Below are positions 7,684 to 15,901 of a DNA stretch of 33,185 nt, piece by piece. The stretch's first letter is position 1; each line of letters opens with the position of its first letter. The notes beneath the pieces were generated by a model. It saw only the letters and a list, made by a program, of their open reading frames with translations, ran no database searches and had not been told where the DNA came from. Made by a program: the position numbers and the translations under genes. The stretch covers positions 1-33,185 of the forward strand of contig MUGD01000016.1 in the NCBI GenBank assembly GCA_002900555.1. The letters are read 5' to 3'. The stretch comes from Thermoplasmata archaeon M9B2D. Its GTDB lineage: Archaea; Thermoplasmatota; E2; DHVEG-1.

Positions 7684-10434
7684 GTGAGATTATCAAAGAG
7701 AAAACAGATAAGAATAATAGGCAAGGGATATATTTCCATATTTCTCTGCATTGTTGTCATAACAAGTGCAGTAACCACAGCAACAACATTACAAGTTCGA
7801 AACGGAGAAACAATCGGGTTTCAAACACATAGAGAGTGTCTTAGCTATTCGTTTTCTTTTACACAACCAACCATTTCTCTGAAAACCGAATCTGATTCTT
7901 TGTACTCGAAAATTCAGATGTCTGGGTGCATGAATTTAGGCAAACAAGCTGGCGATCCTACCATCCCGGTGAAATTCATCCAGCTACTCCTACCCGCTAG
8001 TACAACTGTTGGCTCTGTGGAAGTCACAGGATCTACTGTTGAATTTAATTTAGAGGGCATCGATTTGACACAACAGCCTATTTATCCGTATCAGAACGAA
8101 GTACCCGTAAACAGTGACGTCCCCGGTGAGTTTCTTTTGAACGACGAATTATATGCGTCTAATCAACTCTACCCTGCAAAAAACCATGGAGAGTACCATA
8201 TCGGATACTCCCGCGGATACGCGATTCTTGACATGGCCCTGTTCCCGATGCAGTACATACCAGCAGCAGGAGAAGCCTTTTACTACCCTGAAATGACCGT
8301 AACCATACACCTCAAAGAACAAAGTGGGTCTCACCCCCTTTTCCGCAACAATCCAAATGATAAAAAATGGGTACAATCACTTGTAAGTAACCCGGAGATG
8401 ACAGCAACGTATCTTGGTGCTCCACCCTTTGAATACCCTGGGGGACTGTGTGATCCGACTGATCAGTACGACTATGTCATCATCACAACAACCCAGAACG
8501 GGTTGAACTACTGGGATATCGGAGGAACCCTTACCTATAACTGGAACAGCCTGATGGACAAGCATAACGGTGAAGGGTTGCAATGCACGTTGGTGACAAA
8601 ACAGGATATCTTCGCCTGCCCTGATTATTATAATTCAACCGCGCTATTTAACGACACCCAGGCTCGCATCAGAGAGTTCTGCAGGGATGCCTACCAGGAC
8701 TGGGGAACAGAATATGTCCTTATAGCGGGTGATTCTGACACTATGCCTGCCCGACAGCTGTACTATTCATACGAAGGGAATGTCGACTCTGATTTGTACT
8801 GGAGCAACCTTGATAAGAATTTCAATGCGGATATGGATACCCGATGGGGTGAAGAGGGAGATTTGGGATTTGATGTCTATTCTGAGTTATATATCGGACG
8901 TATCGTCTGTGACGAACCACAGGATGTCTCCAACTGGTTGACAAAAAGCTTCTACTATGCAGATAGCACGGACTACGACTATCTAGATAACGCAGCGTTC
9001 TATGGCGGTGATTTAGGATGGAACTGTCAGGGTGATGATTTCATCGATTATAGTGCGATAAAAACAACAACAAACTGGCTTGGCCCCATTCCCGGTGCCC
9101 ATGGTGCATACCCAAGCTGGCTTGGGCTCCAGTACGGTTTTGAGACATGGAACCAGGTAAATCCCGGTAACATGTACAATCTGTCAGTGAAATGGACCGC
9201 AGAGCCACCAAACCCAGGATGGCAGGGAGGAAGTGAAAGTGCTGCGATTACTGGTCTACGAACCGCTATTAACAGTGATAAGGTCACACTTCTGAGTGGT
9301 GTTGCCCATGCAAACCATCAAATGTCCTTAGATGTCTATGATACGGTCTGGGCCACGCAATACACAAATACAAAGCCGTTTTTCATTCACGATTGGGGAT
9401 GCCACTGTGGTGATTTCGATGCAGGAGATGGTATCCTAGAGGTCATGCTCTTTAATTCCGATACCAAACTTGCCTTTGGCTGCGTCTACAACACCTGCTA
9501 CGGATGGGGGTCTTTTGATGATACGAACTCGTCAAGTACCTTGCAGCAAAAAAGCTTTTGGGATTATTTCTTTGACACTGAAAACAATTCGCAGGATTTT
9601 GGCAACTGGCAGCTTGGAAAGGGACAAGCATTTTCCAAAGACCTCATGGCGCCCACTCTTAACTGGACCTATGCGAGCGCACCGGGAAGTTGGAGAGGGG
9701 TCATAGAAGGATGTCTGCTCTTCGGTGACCCTGCACAGACCATAAAAACTCCCTCACCAAGTGATGCGCCAACAAAGCCAACAAAACCTGTTGGTCAAAT
9801 GTTAGGGATCTGGAACGTTGAGTATCCCTACACCAGTAGTTCAACAGATCCGAATGGGGATCAAATTTACTATCTGTTTGACTGGGCAGATGGCAGCAAC
9901 AGCGGCTGGCTTGGTCCGTATTCCTCAGGCCAGACGGTCACCGCGTCCCATACCTGGACAGTCCTTGGCGTCTATGAGATCAAGGTACGGGCGCGCGATA
10001 TCTGGGGTGCCAGTAGCGACTGGTCTGACCCACTAGAAGTCACGATCACGGATAACACCCCACCAGAGATCCCTGAGATAACCGGGACGACTGAGGGTAA
10101 ACCAGGCAACGAGTACCTCTATAGCCTTCTGACAACAGATATGCAGGACCAAGAGGTCTATTACTTTGTTGACTGGGGGGATAACACCACCAGCGGTTGG
10201 CTTGGTCCGTATGTCTCAGGCACGCAGATTCATGTTACCCATTCCTGGGCTGAGAAAGGGACCTACACGGTGAAGGCGAAAGCAAAGGATAGCATGGATA
10301 TGGAGAGCGACTGGGGCAGCCTTACGGTTGTCATGCCGATGAGCTACCGGTTCTCGCTGCAGGTGTTCCTCCAGCAGCTCTTAGAGATGTTCCCGCGGAT
10401 GTTTCCACTCCTGCGGAACCTCATGGGGTACTAA
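7684..10434 (+). CDS. Secreted C25 (gingipain-like) cysteine peptidase with two PKD domains and the FP-rich C-terminal tail
   Basis: 916 residues. A signal/membrane segment (about 15-36) precedes a propeptide-like beta-rich region and a C25-type catalytic domain (about 260-660). Candidate catalytic residues are His542 in GVAHANH and Cys573 or Cys575 in WGCHCGD, matching the His...Cys order of gingipains (family knowledge). Two PKD domains (about 695-790 and 791-885) and the tail FLQQLLEMFPRMFPLLR follow. Family members are extracellular endopeptidases made as proenzymes. The start is GTG with AGGAG 10 bases upstream. Bases 9609-10434 are nearly identical to the first 826 bases of the window, so a second copy lies about 9.6 kb away. 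Neighbouring thioredoxin-fold proteins share PKD and tail modules, suggesting a common surface location. Confidence 0.88.
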   Translation: MRLSKRKQIRIIGKGYISIFLCIVVITSAVTTATTLQVRNGETIGFQTHRECLSYSFSFTQPTISLKTESDSLYSKIQMSGCMNLGKQAGDPTIPVKFIQLLLPASTTVGSVEVTGSTVEFNLEGIDLTQQPIYPYQNEVPVNSDVPGEFLLNDELYASNQLYPAKNHGEYHIGYSRGYAILDMALFPMQYIPAAGEAFYYPEMTVTIHLKEQSGSHPLFRNNPNDKKWVQSLVSNPEMTATYLGAPPFEYPGGLCDPTDQYDYVIITTTQNGLNYWDIGGTLTYNWNSLMDKHNGEGLQCTLVTKQDIFACPDYYNSTALFNDTQARIREFCRDAYQDWGTEYVLIAGDSDTMPARQLYYSYEGNVDSDLYWSNLDKNFNADMDTRWGEEGDLGFDVYSELYIGRIVCDEPQDVSNWLTKSFYYADSTDYDYLDNAAFYGGDLGWNCQGDDFIDYSAIKTTTNWLGPIPGAHGAYPSWLGLQYGFETWNQVNPGNMYNLSVKWTAEPPNPGWQGGSESAAITGLRTAINSDKVTLLSGVAHANHQMSLDVYDTVWATQYTNTKPFFIHDWGCHCGDFDAGDGILEVMLFNSDTKLAFGCVYNTCYGWGSFDDTNSSSTLQQKSFWDYFFDTENNSQDFGNWQLGKGQAFSKDLMAPTLNWTYASAPGSWRGVIEGCLLFGDPAQTIKTPSPSDAPTKPTKPVGQMLGIWNVEYPYTSSSTDPNGDQIYYLFDWADGSNSGWLGPYSSGQTVTASHTWTVLGVYEIKVRARDIWGASSDWSDPLEVTITDNTPPEIPEITGTTEGKPGNEYLYSLLTTDMQDQEVYYFVDWGDNTTSGWLGPYVSGTQIHVTHSWAEKGTYTVKAKAKDSMDMESDWGSLTVVMPMSYRFSLQVFLQQLLEMFPRMFPLLRNLMGY
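9609..10434 (+). repeat. Direct repeat of bases 1-826 (peptidase 3' ends)
   Basis: Bases 1-826 align to 9609-10434 with no gaps and about 44 mismatches by eye. Mismatches concentrate between window positions 160 and 440 (linker and first PKD domain). Stretches 1-102 and 448-550 are identical. Similarity falls off soon after the stop codon. Confidence 0.95.
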
Positions 10435-10447
10435 ACAGCCCTCCCTC

Positions 10448-10458
10448 TTTTTTTTTTT
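10448..10458 (+). terminator. T-run after the C25 peptidase gene
   Basis: Eleven T residues begin 14 bases after the stop codon, a typical archaeal oligo-T terminator. It lies close to the end of the convergent zinc-protein gene. Confidence 0.6.
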
Positions 10459-10491
10459 AATAAAATAGAAAATACCTCGGTTAAAAATCGA

Positions 10492-10668
10492 TCAGTAGTC
10501 TACTGGGAACGACGGAGAATCTGACCGTTTCTTTAGATGTCCACATTCTGAACAGATACTATGACGGTGATCAAAGCATCTTTCGCAGACAAGCCGTCCA
10601 CAGAGATGACAGGTGAACATGCTCCCTGGTCGTCCACACATGGAACATAACCCAACAACATCGGCCAT
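10492..10668 (-). CDS. 58-residue cysteine-rich zinc-binding protein, translationally coupled to the XRE regulator
   Basis: This short gene encodes a 58-residue protein with eight cysteines in four pairs: LCSMC (8, 11), TCHLC (20, 23), VCERC (28, 31) and ICSEC (39, 42), plus histidines in CFDHRH. The pattern resembles a binuclear treble-clef or HIT-type zinc finger. The ATG lies six bases after the TGA of the XRE regulator, and the regulator's last codons contain its ribosome site (GAGGTGA), which indicates translational coupling. Such small zinc proteins often act as nucleic-acid or protein adaptors; the partner here is probably the regulator, by inference. No homologue is recognised by name. 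Confidence 0.8.
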   Translation of the reverse strand: MADVVGLCSMCGRPGSMFTCHLCGRLVCERCFDHRHSICSECGHLKKRSDSPSFPVDY

Positions 10669-10674
10669 TACCCT

Positions 10675-11376
10675 TCACCTCCCAAGTGACACAAGTTTTT
10701 TCCGTAATTCTTCCAAAGGCATCTCAGTGATAACAAGTGGCATGTTCTCCCGTTCTGCAAGCTGCACAGCCAGCGAGTCCACGCCACCTGGTTGATGATA
10801 CACCACGAGAGATGGTTTCACCGGATGGATACGTATCGCGATCATCGGGCTTCGACCAAACTGTATTTTCGTAAACACCAATGCCCGTTCCGTGCTCCAC
10901 CCATACAGTTTTGGATAGTTAGTGGCAGTCAGAGTTTTAATCGTCTCAACCCCATCGATAAGTGTAAAACCTTTCACGGTCCGATCAAGACTGATGCTTG
11001 CTGAAGTTGCGACTTTTCCGTTGATTTCTTTAATGAGTTTTTGAACAGGTATCGCATACGGATATTCCATGATATCGATGATGCCATCTTGGGTCTTTAC
11101 CATGAATTGATATTTCTGAATGGTTACACCACCATGTTTTTTCTCATCAATTTCTAAGAACGCATCGATAATCCGTTTCACGGAATGGATTCCAGGAGAT
11201 TTCCTTCTCCCCGATTCATAATCGCTAATGACGCTTTGAGCAATCCCAAGGAATTTTGCTAAATCTGCTTGAGCGATATCAAAGGTGGTACGCCATTTAC
11301 GCAAGGTTTCCCCTGGTTTTGGGCTCAGAGTTACCTCACCTGCGATTTTCTCTGCCAATACTTCCTTAACACCCAT
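10675..11376 (-). CDS. XRE-family transcriptional regulator with archaeal C-terminal domain
   Basis: 233 residues. An N-terminal segment is followed by a Cro/C1-type helix-turn-helix (about 24-80: LRKWRTTFDIAQADLAKFLGI, then SVISDYESGRR), with a C-terminal alpha/beta domain of about 130 residues (IQKYQFMVKTQDGIIDIMEYP ... YHQPGGVDSLAVQLAERE) typical of archaeal predicted regulators of the COG1709 kind (from memory). It probably binds the perfect palindrome at 11400-11420 that overlaps its own promoter, which would make it autoregulated. It is followed by a coupled zinc-finger gene. The ATG at 11376 lies just downstream of the expected transcription start, so the mRNA is probably leaderless or nearly so. 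Effector and other targets are unknown. Confidence 0.85.
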   Translation of the reverse strand: MGVKEVLAEKIAGEVTLSPKPGETLRKWRTTFDIAQADLAKFLGIAQSVISDYESGRRKSPGIHSVKRIIDAFLEIDEKKHGGVTIQKYQFMVKTQDGIIDIMEYPYAIPVQKLIKEINGKVATSASISLDRTVKGFTLIDGVETIKTLTATNYPKLYGWSTERALVFTKIQFGRSPMIAIRIHPVKPSLVVYHQPGGVDSLAVQLAERENMPLVITEMPLEELRKKLVSLGR

Positions 11377-11399
11377 ACGTATCAGAAACCTACAATGAA

Positions 11400-11420
11400 T
11401 GTCGATATATTATATCGACA
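11400..11420. promoter_or_regulatory. Perfect 21-base palindrome over the XRE gene promoter (candidate autoregulatory operator)
   Basis: Half-sites TGTCGATATA and TATATCGACA flank a central T. Read on the minus strand, its centre is a TATA-like ATATAATATAT about 34 bases upstream of the regulator's ATG, so binding would block TBP. This is the expected place for an autorepressor operator. Confidence 0.75.
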
Positions 11421-11467
11421 ATCTATTAATACGTTTCCATTAACAACAAAGAAAATTGAGGGGAAAA

Positions 11468-12706
11468 TCAGCTCTTCCACCCGTATTTAAACACCCATTC
11501 AGTAAACTGCTCCCCTGCCTCAGTCTCAACATCGACGTTTCCTGCGTTGATTTCGTTTTTCCCGTCGTTGTCACAATCCCCGATGCATATGACCGCCATC
11601 CAGCCAAACGTAGGAAGCACTGCTTCCTGGATGTATGTCGTCTCATTCCACTGCAGAACATACGTAAGGCCAGCGCCAGCGACCACTTCATTAAGGCCAT
11701 CATCATCGGTATCACCGACATCGATTCCTTCAATCACTGGTTTTCCTTCAGGCCAGGTTTTATCAAATTGCGTCTCATACCCACTGCCGTTCCATTTAAA
11801 AATCGAGATACGCGGCGTCCAGAAGCTTACCAGGATTTCTGCTTTTCCATCGTTATCGCAATCCTTACAGACACATCCAAATGGTGCACCCTGACTTTGC
11901 GAATATTGCTTTATCACCGTCGACTGAAACGTTAAGTTTTTTGCATCCCAGTCTAATACAACCAGCTTGCCAGCATAGGCACACGCGATTTCATTTAACC
12001 CATCATCATCCACATCACCAAGACCAGCCATATATACATAGCCGTCTACATCAGGATCCTTCCATTCTGAGACTCTCTTAAGAAACAGTCCATTCCAGCG
12101 AAACACCGTGATCTCCGCGACAGGGCTTTCTTCTTGCCATCCAGGACCACCACTAAGGATCAGTTCATTTTTTCCGTCATTGTCGTAGTCACCAATAAGA
12201 CAATCCGCACTCCCACCATTATTAAAAAATATGTACGGGTTTACCCCGATCAACCTATAGTCCAACGCGAAATACCGATATAGTGCAGTATACCACGTCG
12301 CAGCTATCTCGTTTTTCCCATCATTGGTCACATCACCAATCGCCATCCCACCGGCGTCACAGCGGACGAACGGATAGAACGGTGGATGCAACCTACGAAC
12401 CTGACGATATGTCTGTTTAATCTCATCCCATTTCATAACACGGATGGTACAATCCCTTCCGCTGATAAGCAACTCGTTTTTCCCATCATTATCACAATCT
12501 CCAATCGGCTGCGGCCCTTGATACCGTGCATCCGTCCGGGGGTTGTTTCCATACTCCATCATCCACTGCAGACCGTAGTCTTCGCTTGTCACCTGAGAGG
12601 ATGAGGTGGTATCAGAACTGTTCAGATAGGAATAGGCACTTGTTATCCCAATACCACTAAAGAAAATAGCGAACACTATCAGCGTACTAGGAATTACATT
12701 CTTCAT
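11468..12706 (-). CDS. Secreted FG-GAP/VCBS beta-propeller protein
   Basis: 412 residues from the ATG at 12706; an upstream in-frame ATG at 12778 would add 24 charged residues before the signal peptide, whereas 12706 has AGGGGA six bases upstream and starts directly with a signal sequence (MKNVIPSTLIVFAIFFSGIG). Seven repeats of the form DxDxDGxNE occur (for example GDCDNDGKNE, GDYDNDGKNE, GDVDDDGLNE, GDTDDDGLNE), the calcium-binding loops of FG-GAP propeller blades, so a seven-bladed propeller is expected. Such proteins act outside the cell in adhesion or ligand binding. It lacks PKD domains and the FP-rich tail. It is divergent from alaS; its own TATA-like element is at about 12736-12744. 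Confidence 0.85.
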   Translation of the reverse strand: MKNVIPSTLIVFAIFFSGIGITSAYSYLNSSDTTSSSQVTSEDYGLQWMMEYGNNPRTDARYQGPQPIGDCDNDGKNELLISGRDCTIRVMKWDEIKQTYRQVRRLHPPFYPFVRCDAGGMAIGDVTNDGKNEIAATWYTALYRYFALDYRLIGVNPYIFFNNGGSADCLIGDYDNDGKNELILSGGPGWQEESPVAEITVFRWNGLFLKRVSEWKDPDVDGYVYMAGLGDVDDDGLNEIACAYAGKLVVLDWDAKNLTFQSTVIKQYSQSQGAPFGCVCKDCDNDGKAEILVSFWTPRISIFKWNGSGYETQFDKTWPEGKPVIEGIDVGDTDDDGLNEVVAGAGLTYVLQWNETTYIQEAVLPTFGWMAVICIGDCDNDGKNEINAGNVDVETEAGEQFTEWVFKYGWKS

Positions 12707-12735
12707 ATTTCCCCTAGAATAATTTAGGGCGTACC

Positions 12736-12744
12736 TCCTTATAA
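12736..12744 (-). promoter_or_regulatory. Probable TATA box of the FG-GAP protein gene
   Basis: The minus strand reads GTTTATAAGG here, about 30-38 bases before the chosen ATG at 12706. This supports 12706 rather than 12778, which lies upstream of the promoter. Confidence 0.5.
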
Positions 12745-12808
12745 ACATATCGTTTCTGACAAAAAGAATTCTCTTCAAAGATAGACATTAACCTCTATAA
12801 AGATAAAA

Positions 12809-12816
12809 CTTTAAAC
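12809..12816 (+). promoter_or_regulatory. Probable TATA box of alaS
   Basis: CTTTAAAC lies 31-38 bases before the ATG at 12847, giving an expected transcription start near 12840. A start at the TTG at 12820 would lie upstream of the transcript. Confidence 0.45.
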
Positions 12817-12846
12817 CTTTTGTCCATTCCAGACCAGTCAAGACCT

Positions 12847-15585
12847 ATGACAAGTGAAGCTATGCAGAAGGAATACGACCTGGAATACTTTCATGCCAAT
12901 GGATACCAAAGAAAGAAATGCAAAGCATGTGGGGATTATTTTTGGACATTGGACGGTAAAGCAGAATTCTGTGGGGATCAACCCTGCACACCATTTAATT
13001 TTATTGGCAACTCACCTGCAAAAAAACCGCTCACTCTTACAGAGGTCAGAGAAGGATTCCTCTCATTTTTCGAAAAACACCATCATTCACGATTACATTA
13101 TCCTGAAACCGGGCAACGCTGCCCAGTGGTTGCCCGATGGCGATCGGATATCTATCTCACCATTGCATCCATCGCTGATTTTCAACCACATGTCACATCT
13201 GGAGTAGTTCCTCCCCCAGCGAACCCGTTGGTCATCTCACAGCCCTGCATCCGTCTCAATGACCTTGAAGAAGTCGGGAGAAGCGGTCGCCATCTGACGA
13301 CTTTTGAGATGATGGGACATCATGCGTTCAACAAACAGACAGATGAAATATACTGGAAGGAGGAAACTGTCGCATATTGCGATGAGTTTTTCAGAAAGAA
13401 AATAGGGATCCCTCGAGAGGCAATCAATTACAAGGAGCAACTCTGGATCGGTGGAGGAAACGCAGGTCCTTGCCTTGAGGTTCTTGCCGGTGGACTGGAG
13501 ATAGCGACCCTTGTATTCATGAACATGAGAGAAGATGAGCATGGAAAAACGACCCTTGAAGGGAAACACTATGCACCAAACCCGTTAAACATCGTTGACA
13601 CCGGGTATGGTTTAGAACGCATCGCATGGTTTACCACCGGGACACAAACAGTATACGAAACCGCATTTCCTCGTATGCTTTCATTCCTGCAGGAGACCCT
13701 GACAGATACATCAGATACACTGAGTATTTATGCCCTTGCAGACCATACCAAATGTCTTTCGTTTATGCTTGGCGATGGCATCGTCCCGTCCAACGTGAAA
13801 TCAGGATACCTTGCACGGTTAATTATCAGGCGATCCTTGCGTTTCATTGAGAAATTACAGCTACGATTAGGCTTACGACAACTCGTCGAACAACAACTAG
13901 AATACCTTGCAGAGGAGTTCCCCACCTTAATTCAACGCAGGGAACAGATCGGTGAAATCTTAGACATTGAAACAAAACGATTTTTCGACACCCTTTCGAA
14001 AGGAGAGGGACTTATAAAACGGATTCTAAAAGACAAACAGACCATCGATTCATCCTCCCTTATTATGCTGTACGACACCCATGGGATGCCCCCTGATGTT
14101 GTGCAGAACATCGCCCAGAAAGAAAATGTCTCTGTTGTCATTCCACCAAATTTTGATTCCATGATTGCTGAACTGCATTCCCATGAAAAAGTAGAGGAAC
14201 AAACATCAGAGACACGAACCGATTTGCCAGCGACACATCCTCTCTATTATGACGATCATTATATCAAAGAATTTGACGCAACAATACTTTGGAAACAGAC
14301 CACCTCCCGTGGAACGGAGGTAATCCTCGATAAAACAGCGTTTTATCCAGAGGGTGGTGGACAGCCAGCAGATAAAGGAGTCCTTGTCATTGACGGCAAA
14401 CCAAACCCGGTAATTCAGGTCGAGAAAGCAGCCAATTCCATTATCCATGTGCTTGCGTCTTCATCCCCTATTGATGGCGCAATAAATGTATATGGGAAAA
14501 TCGACTGGGATTTCCGTTACACACTCATGAAACATCATACCGGGACGCACGTGGTCAACGGCGCACTGCGCAGATTGTTTGGGCAACACATCTGGCAAGC
14601 GGGATCTCAGTTGGGAGTGACAGAGGCACGATTTGATTTTGCCCATTATAAACCAATCGCCGAGGATGAGGTTCAGAAAATCGAACAGGTGGCAAACGAT
14701 TGTATCAGACAAGCAGTTGCTGTGGAAAAAAAAGTAATGCAGCGCAATGATGCAGAACGAGAGCATGGGTTTAGACTTTACCAAGGGGGAGTCCCACCAG
14801 GCAATCTTATTCGTGTACTTAACATCCCTGGCATCGACGTCGAAGCATGTGGTGGAACACATCTAAACAATATTAAGGAAATCGAAAAAATACGTATCCT
14901 TCGGACAGAACGAATCGCGGATGGTGTCAATCGAATCACTTTTGCAGCTGGTACGATGGCAGATATTTATCAGAAAGAAGAACACGAGTTGTATTACCGT
15001 GTTATACAACTCCTCTCACCGGTCGTTACCGTTTCAAACCATGAGAACCTCACTGAACAACTACGAGAAACAGGAAAGATGTTTTCTGTCTCAGCGAATC
15101 AACTTGAGAAAACCCTCCAACGGTTTTTAAATGAGATACCTGCGATGAAAAAGACCACTGTCGCAACGCTTGTTGATGCCTCTACTTACGTGTTTAATGA
15201 GTGGAAGAGCGCCCAGAAACAGAAGAAAATTGTTTCAGAAGACGTCATTGAACGTCTGATTCATGAGGCATACCAGATTCCAGGGGAAGCTCTTCGGATA
15301 GTAACAGGAATCTGTGACACGGATGCTATTAGGATAGCAGGGACGATTATAAAACAACCGGGATATATTGTTCATATCTACGATGGGAAAAAGCTTGTCT
15401 CAGCTGCATCAGATAATGTAGACATCGACCTTCGGCCTCTTGCATCGGAACTAGGAAAGATACTCGGCGGCAGTGGTGGTGGAAAACCAAAACTCACCCA
15501 ATGCGGTGGGCCTAAAAAAGAAAAGATACAAGAAACATTAGAGAAAGCCAAAGAATTGACGATACGTTTTATTAAAAAACAATAA
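12847..15585 (+). CDS. alaS: Alanyl-tRNA synthetase, archaeal type
   Basis: 912 residues from the ATG at 12847. Attaches alanine to tRNA-Ala in the cytoplasm. The N-terminus has an archaeal zinc-type motif (CKACGDYF), then the class II catalytic core (TFEMMGHHAFNKQ, GYGLERIAWF). The editing domain carries the zinc/hydrolytic motifs HHTGTH (about residue 562) and CGGTH (about residue 667), which remove mischarged serine or glycine. The C-Ala/DHHA1 region ends with GGSGGGKPKLTQCGG. Length fits the archaeal family (about 900). The frame is open to a TTG at 12820, but the TATA-like element at 12809 argues for the ATG. Two tRNA-Ala genes, both with the G3:U70 pair this enzyme reads, lie downstream in the window. 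It is convergent with the Sec61-beta gene. Confidence 0.97.
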   Translation: MTSEAMQKEYDLEYFHANGYQRKKCKACGDYFWTLDGKAEFCGDQPCTPFNFIGNSPAKKPLTLTEVREGFLSFFEKHHHSRLHYPETGQRCPVVARWRSDIYLTIASIADFQPHVTSGVVPPPANPLVISQPCIRLNDLEEVGRSGRHLTTFEMMGHHAFNKQTDEIYWKEETVAYCDEFFRKKIGIPREAINYKEQLWIGGGNAGPCLEVLAGGLEIATLVFMNMREDEHGKTTLEGKHYAPNPLNIVDTGYGLERIAWFTTGTQTVYETAFPRMLSFLQETLTDTSDTLSIYALADHTKCLSFMLGDGIVPSNVKSGYLARLIIRRSLRFIEKLQLRLGLRQLVEQQLEYLAEEFPTLIQRREQIGEILDIETKRFFDTLSKGEGLIKRILKDKQTIDSSSLIMLYDTHGMPPDVVQNIAQKENVSVVIPPNFDSMIAELHSHEKVEEQTSETRTDLPATHPLYYDDHYIKEFDATILWKQTTSRGTEVILDKTAFYPEGGGQPADKGVLVIDGKPNPVIQVEKAANSIIHVLASSSPIDGAINVYGKIDWDFRYTLMKHHTGTHVVNGALRRLFGQHIWQAGSQLGVTEARFDFAHYKPIAEDEVQKIEQVANDCIRQAVAVEKKVMQRNDAEREHGFRLYQGGVPPGNLIRVLNIPGIDVEACGGTHLNNIKEIEKIRILRTERIADGVNRITFAAGTMADIYQKEEHELYYRVIQLLSPVVTVSNHENLTEQLRETGKMFSVSANQLEKTLQRFLNEIPAMKKTTVATLVDASTYVFNEWKSAQKQKKIVSEDVIERLIHEAYQIPGEALRIVTGICDTDAIRIAGTIIKQPGYIVHIYDGKKLVSAASDNVDIDLRPLASELGKILGGSGGGKPKLTQCGGPKKEKIQETLEKAKELTIRFIKKQ

Positions 15586-15600
15586 AAAAAAGAATTTTTA

Positions 15601-15768
15601 TTATAGCGGTTTCCAAAGTTCTATAGCGATGATTACAACTCCGGTGACGATACACGCAAATATCACAAACCAGGGTGGTATCTTAACTGCGGTTTTTTCC
15701 TCTGCGTCAAAGTATCGTATTAATCCCGCTCCGGAGTGAAATCCTTCACCTTTTTTCTCTTGCGCCAT
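15601..15768 (-). CDS. secG: Preprotein translocase subunit Sec61-beta (SecG)
   Basis: 55 residues, shorter than most gene-calling limits. A hydrophilic N-terminus holds the conserved archaeal signature GAGLIRYFDAEE (about residues 13-24), followed by PPWFVIF and one transmembrane helix (about 33-50), the layout of archaeal Sec61-beta. It is the tail-anchored, non-essential partner of SecY and SecE in the membrane export channel that would carry the secreted proteins of this window. It is convergent with alaS (15 bases between the stop codons) and divergent from gfcR. Confidence 0.9.
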   Translation of the reverse strand: MAQEKKGEGFHSGAGLIRYFDAEEKTAVKIPPWFVIFACIVTGVVIIAIELWKPL

Positions 15769-15901
15769 ACAATCACGTTAACGTAGAGGATGTTGTTGTA
15801 GTATTTTAGGTTTACGATGCTTTTTTTCCAATGACACGAGAGGTATAGAGCAAACATCTAAATATCGTAGGTAGATACATAGTTTTGAGGGTGTTACCCA
15901 C

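Noticed and set aside
11456..11935. 159-codon plus-strand open frame
   Set aside because: Antisense shadow of the FG-GAP propeller gene, whose repeated GAT/AAC codons create long opposite frames.
12820..12846. TTG start for alaS, nine codons upstream
   Set aside because: It sits between the TATA box and the expected transcription start; the ATG at 12847 fits better.
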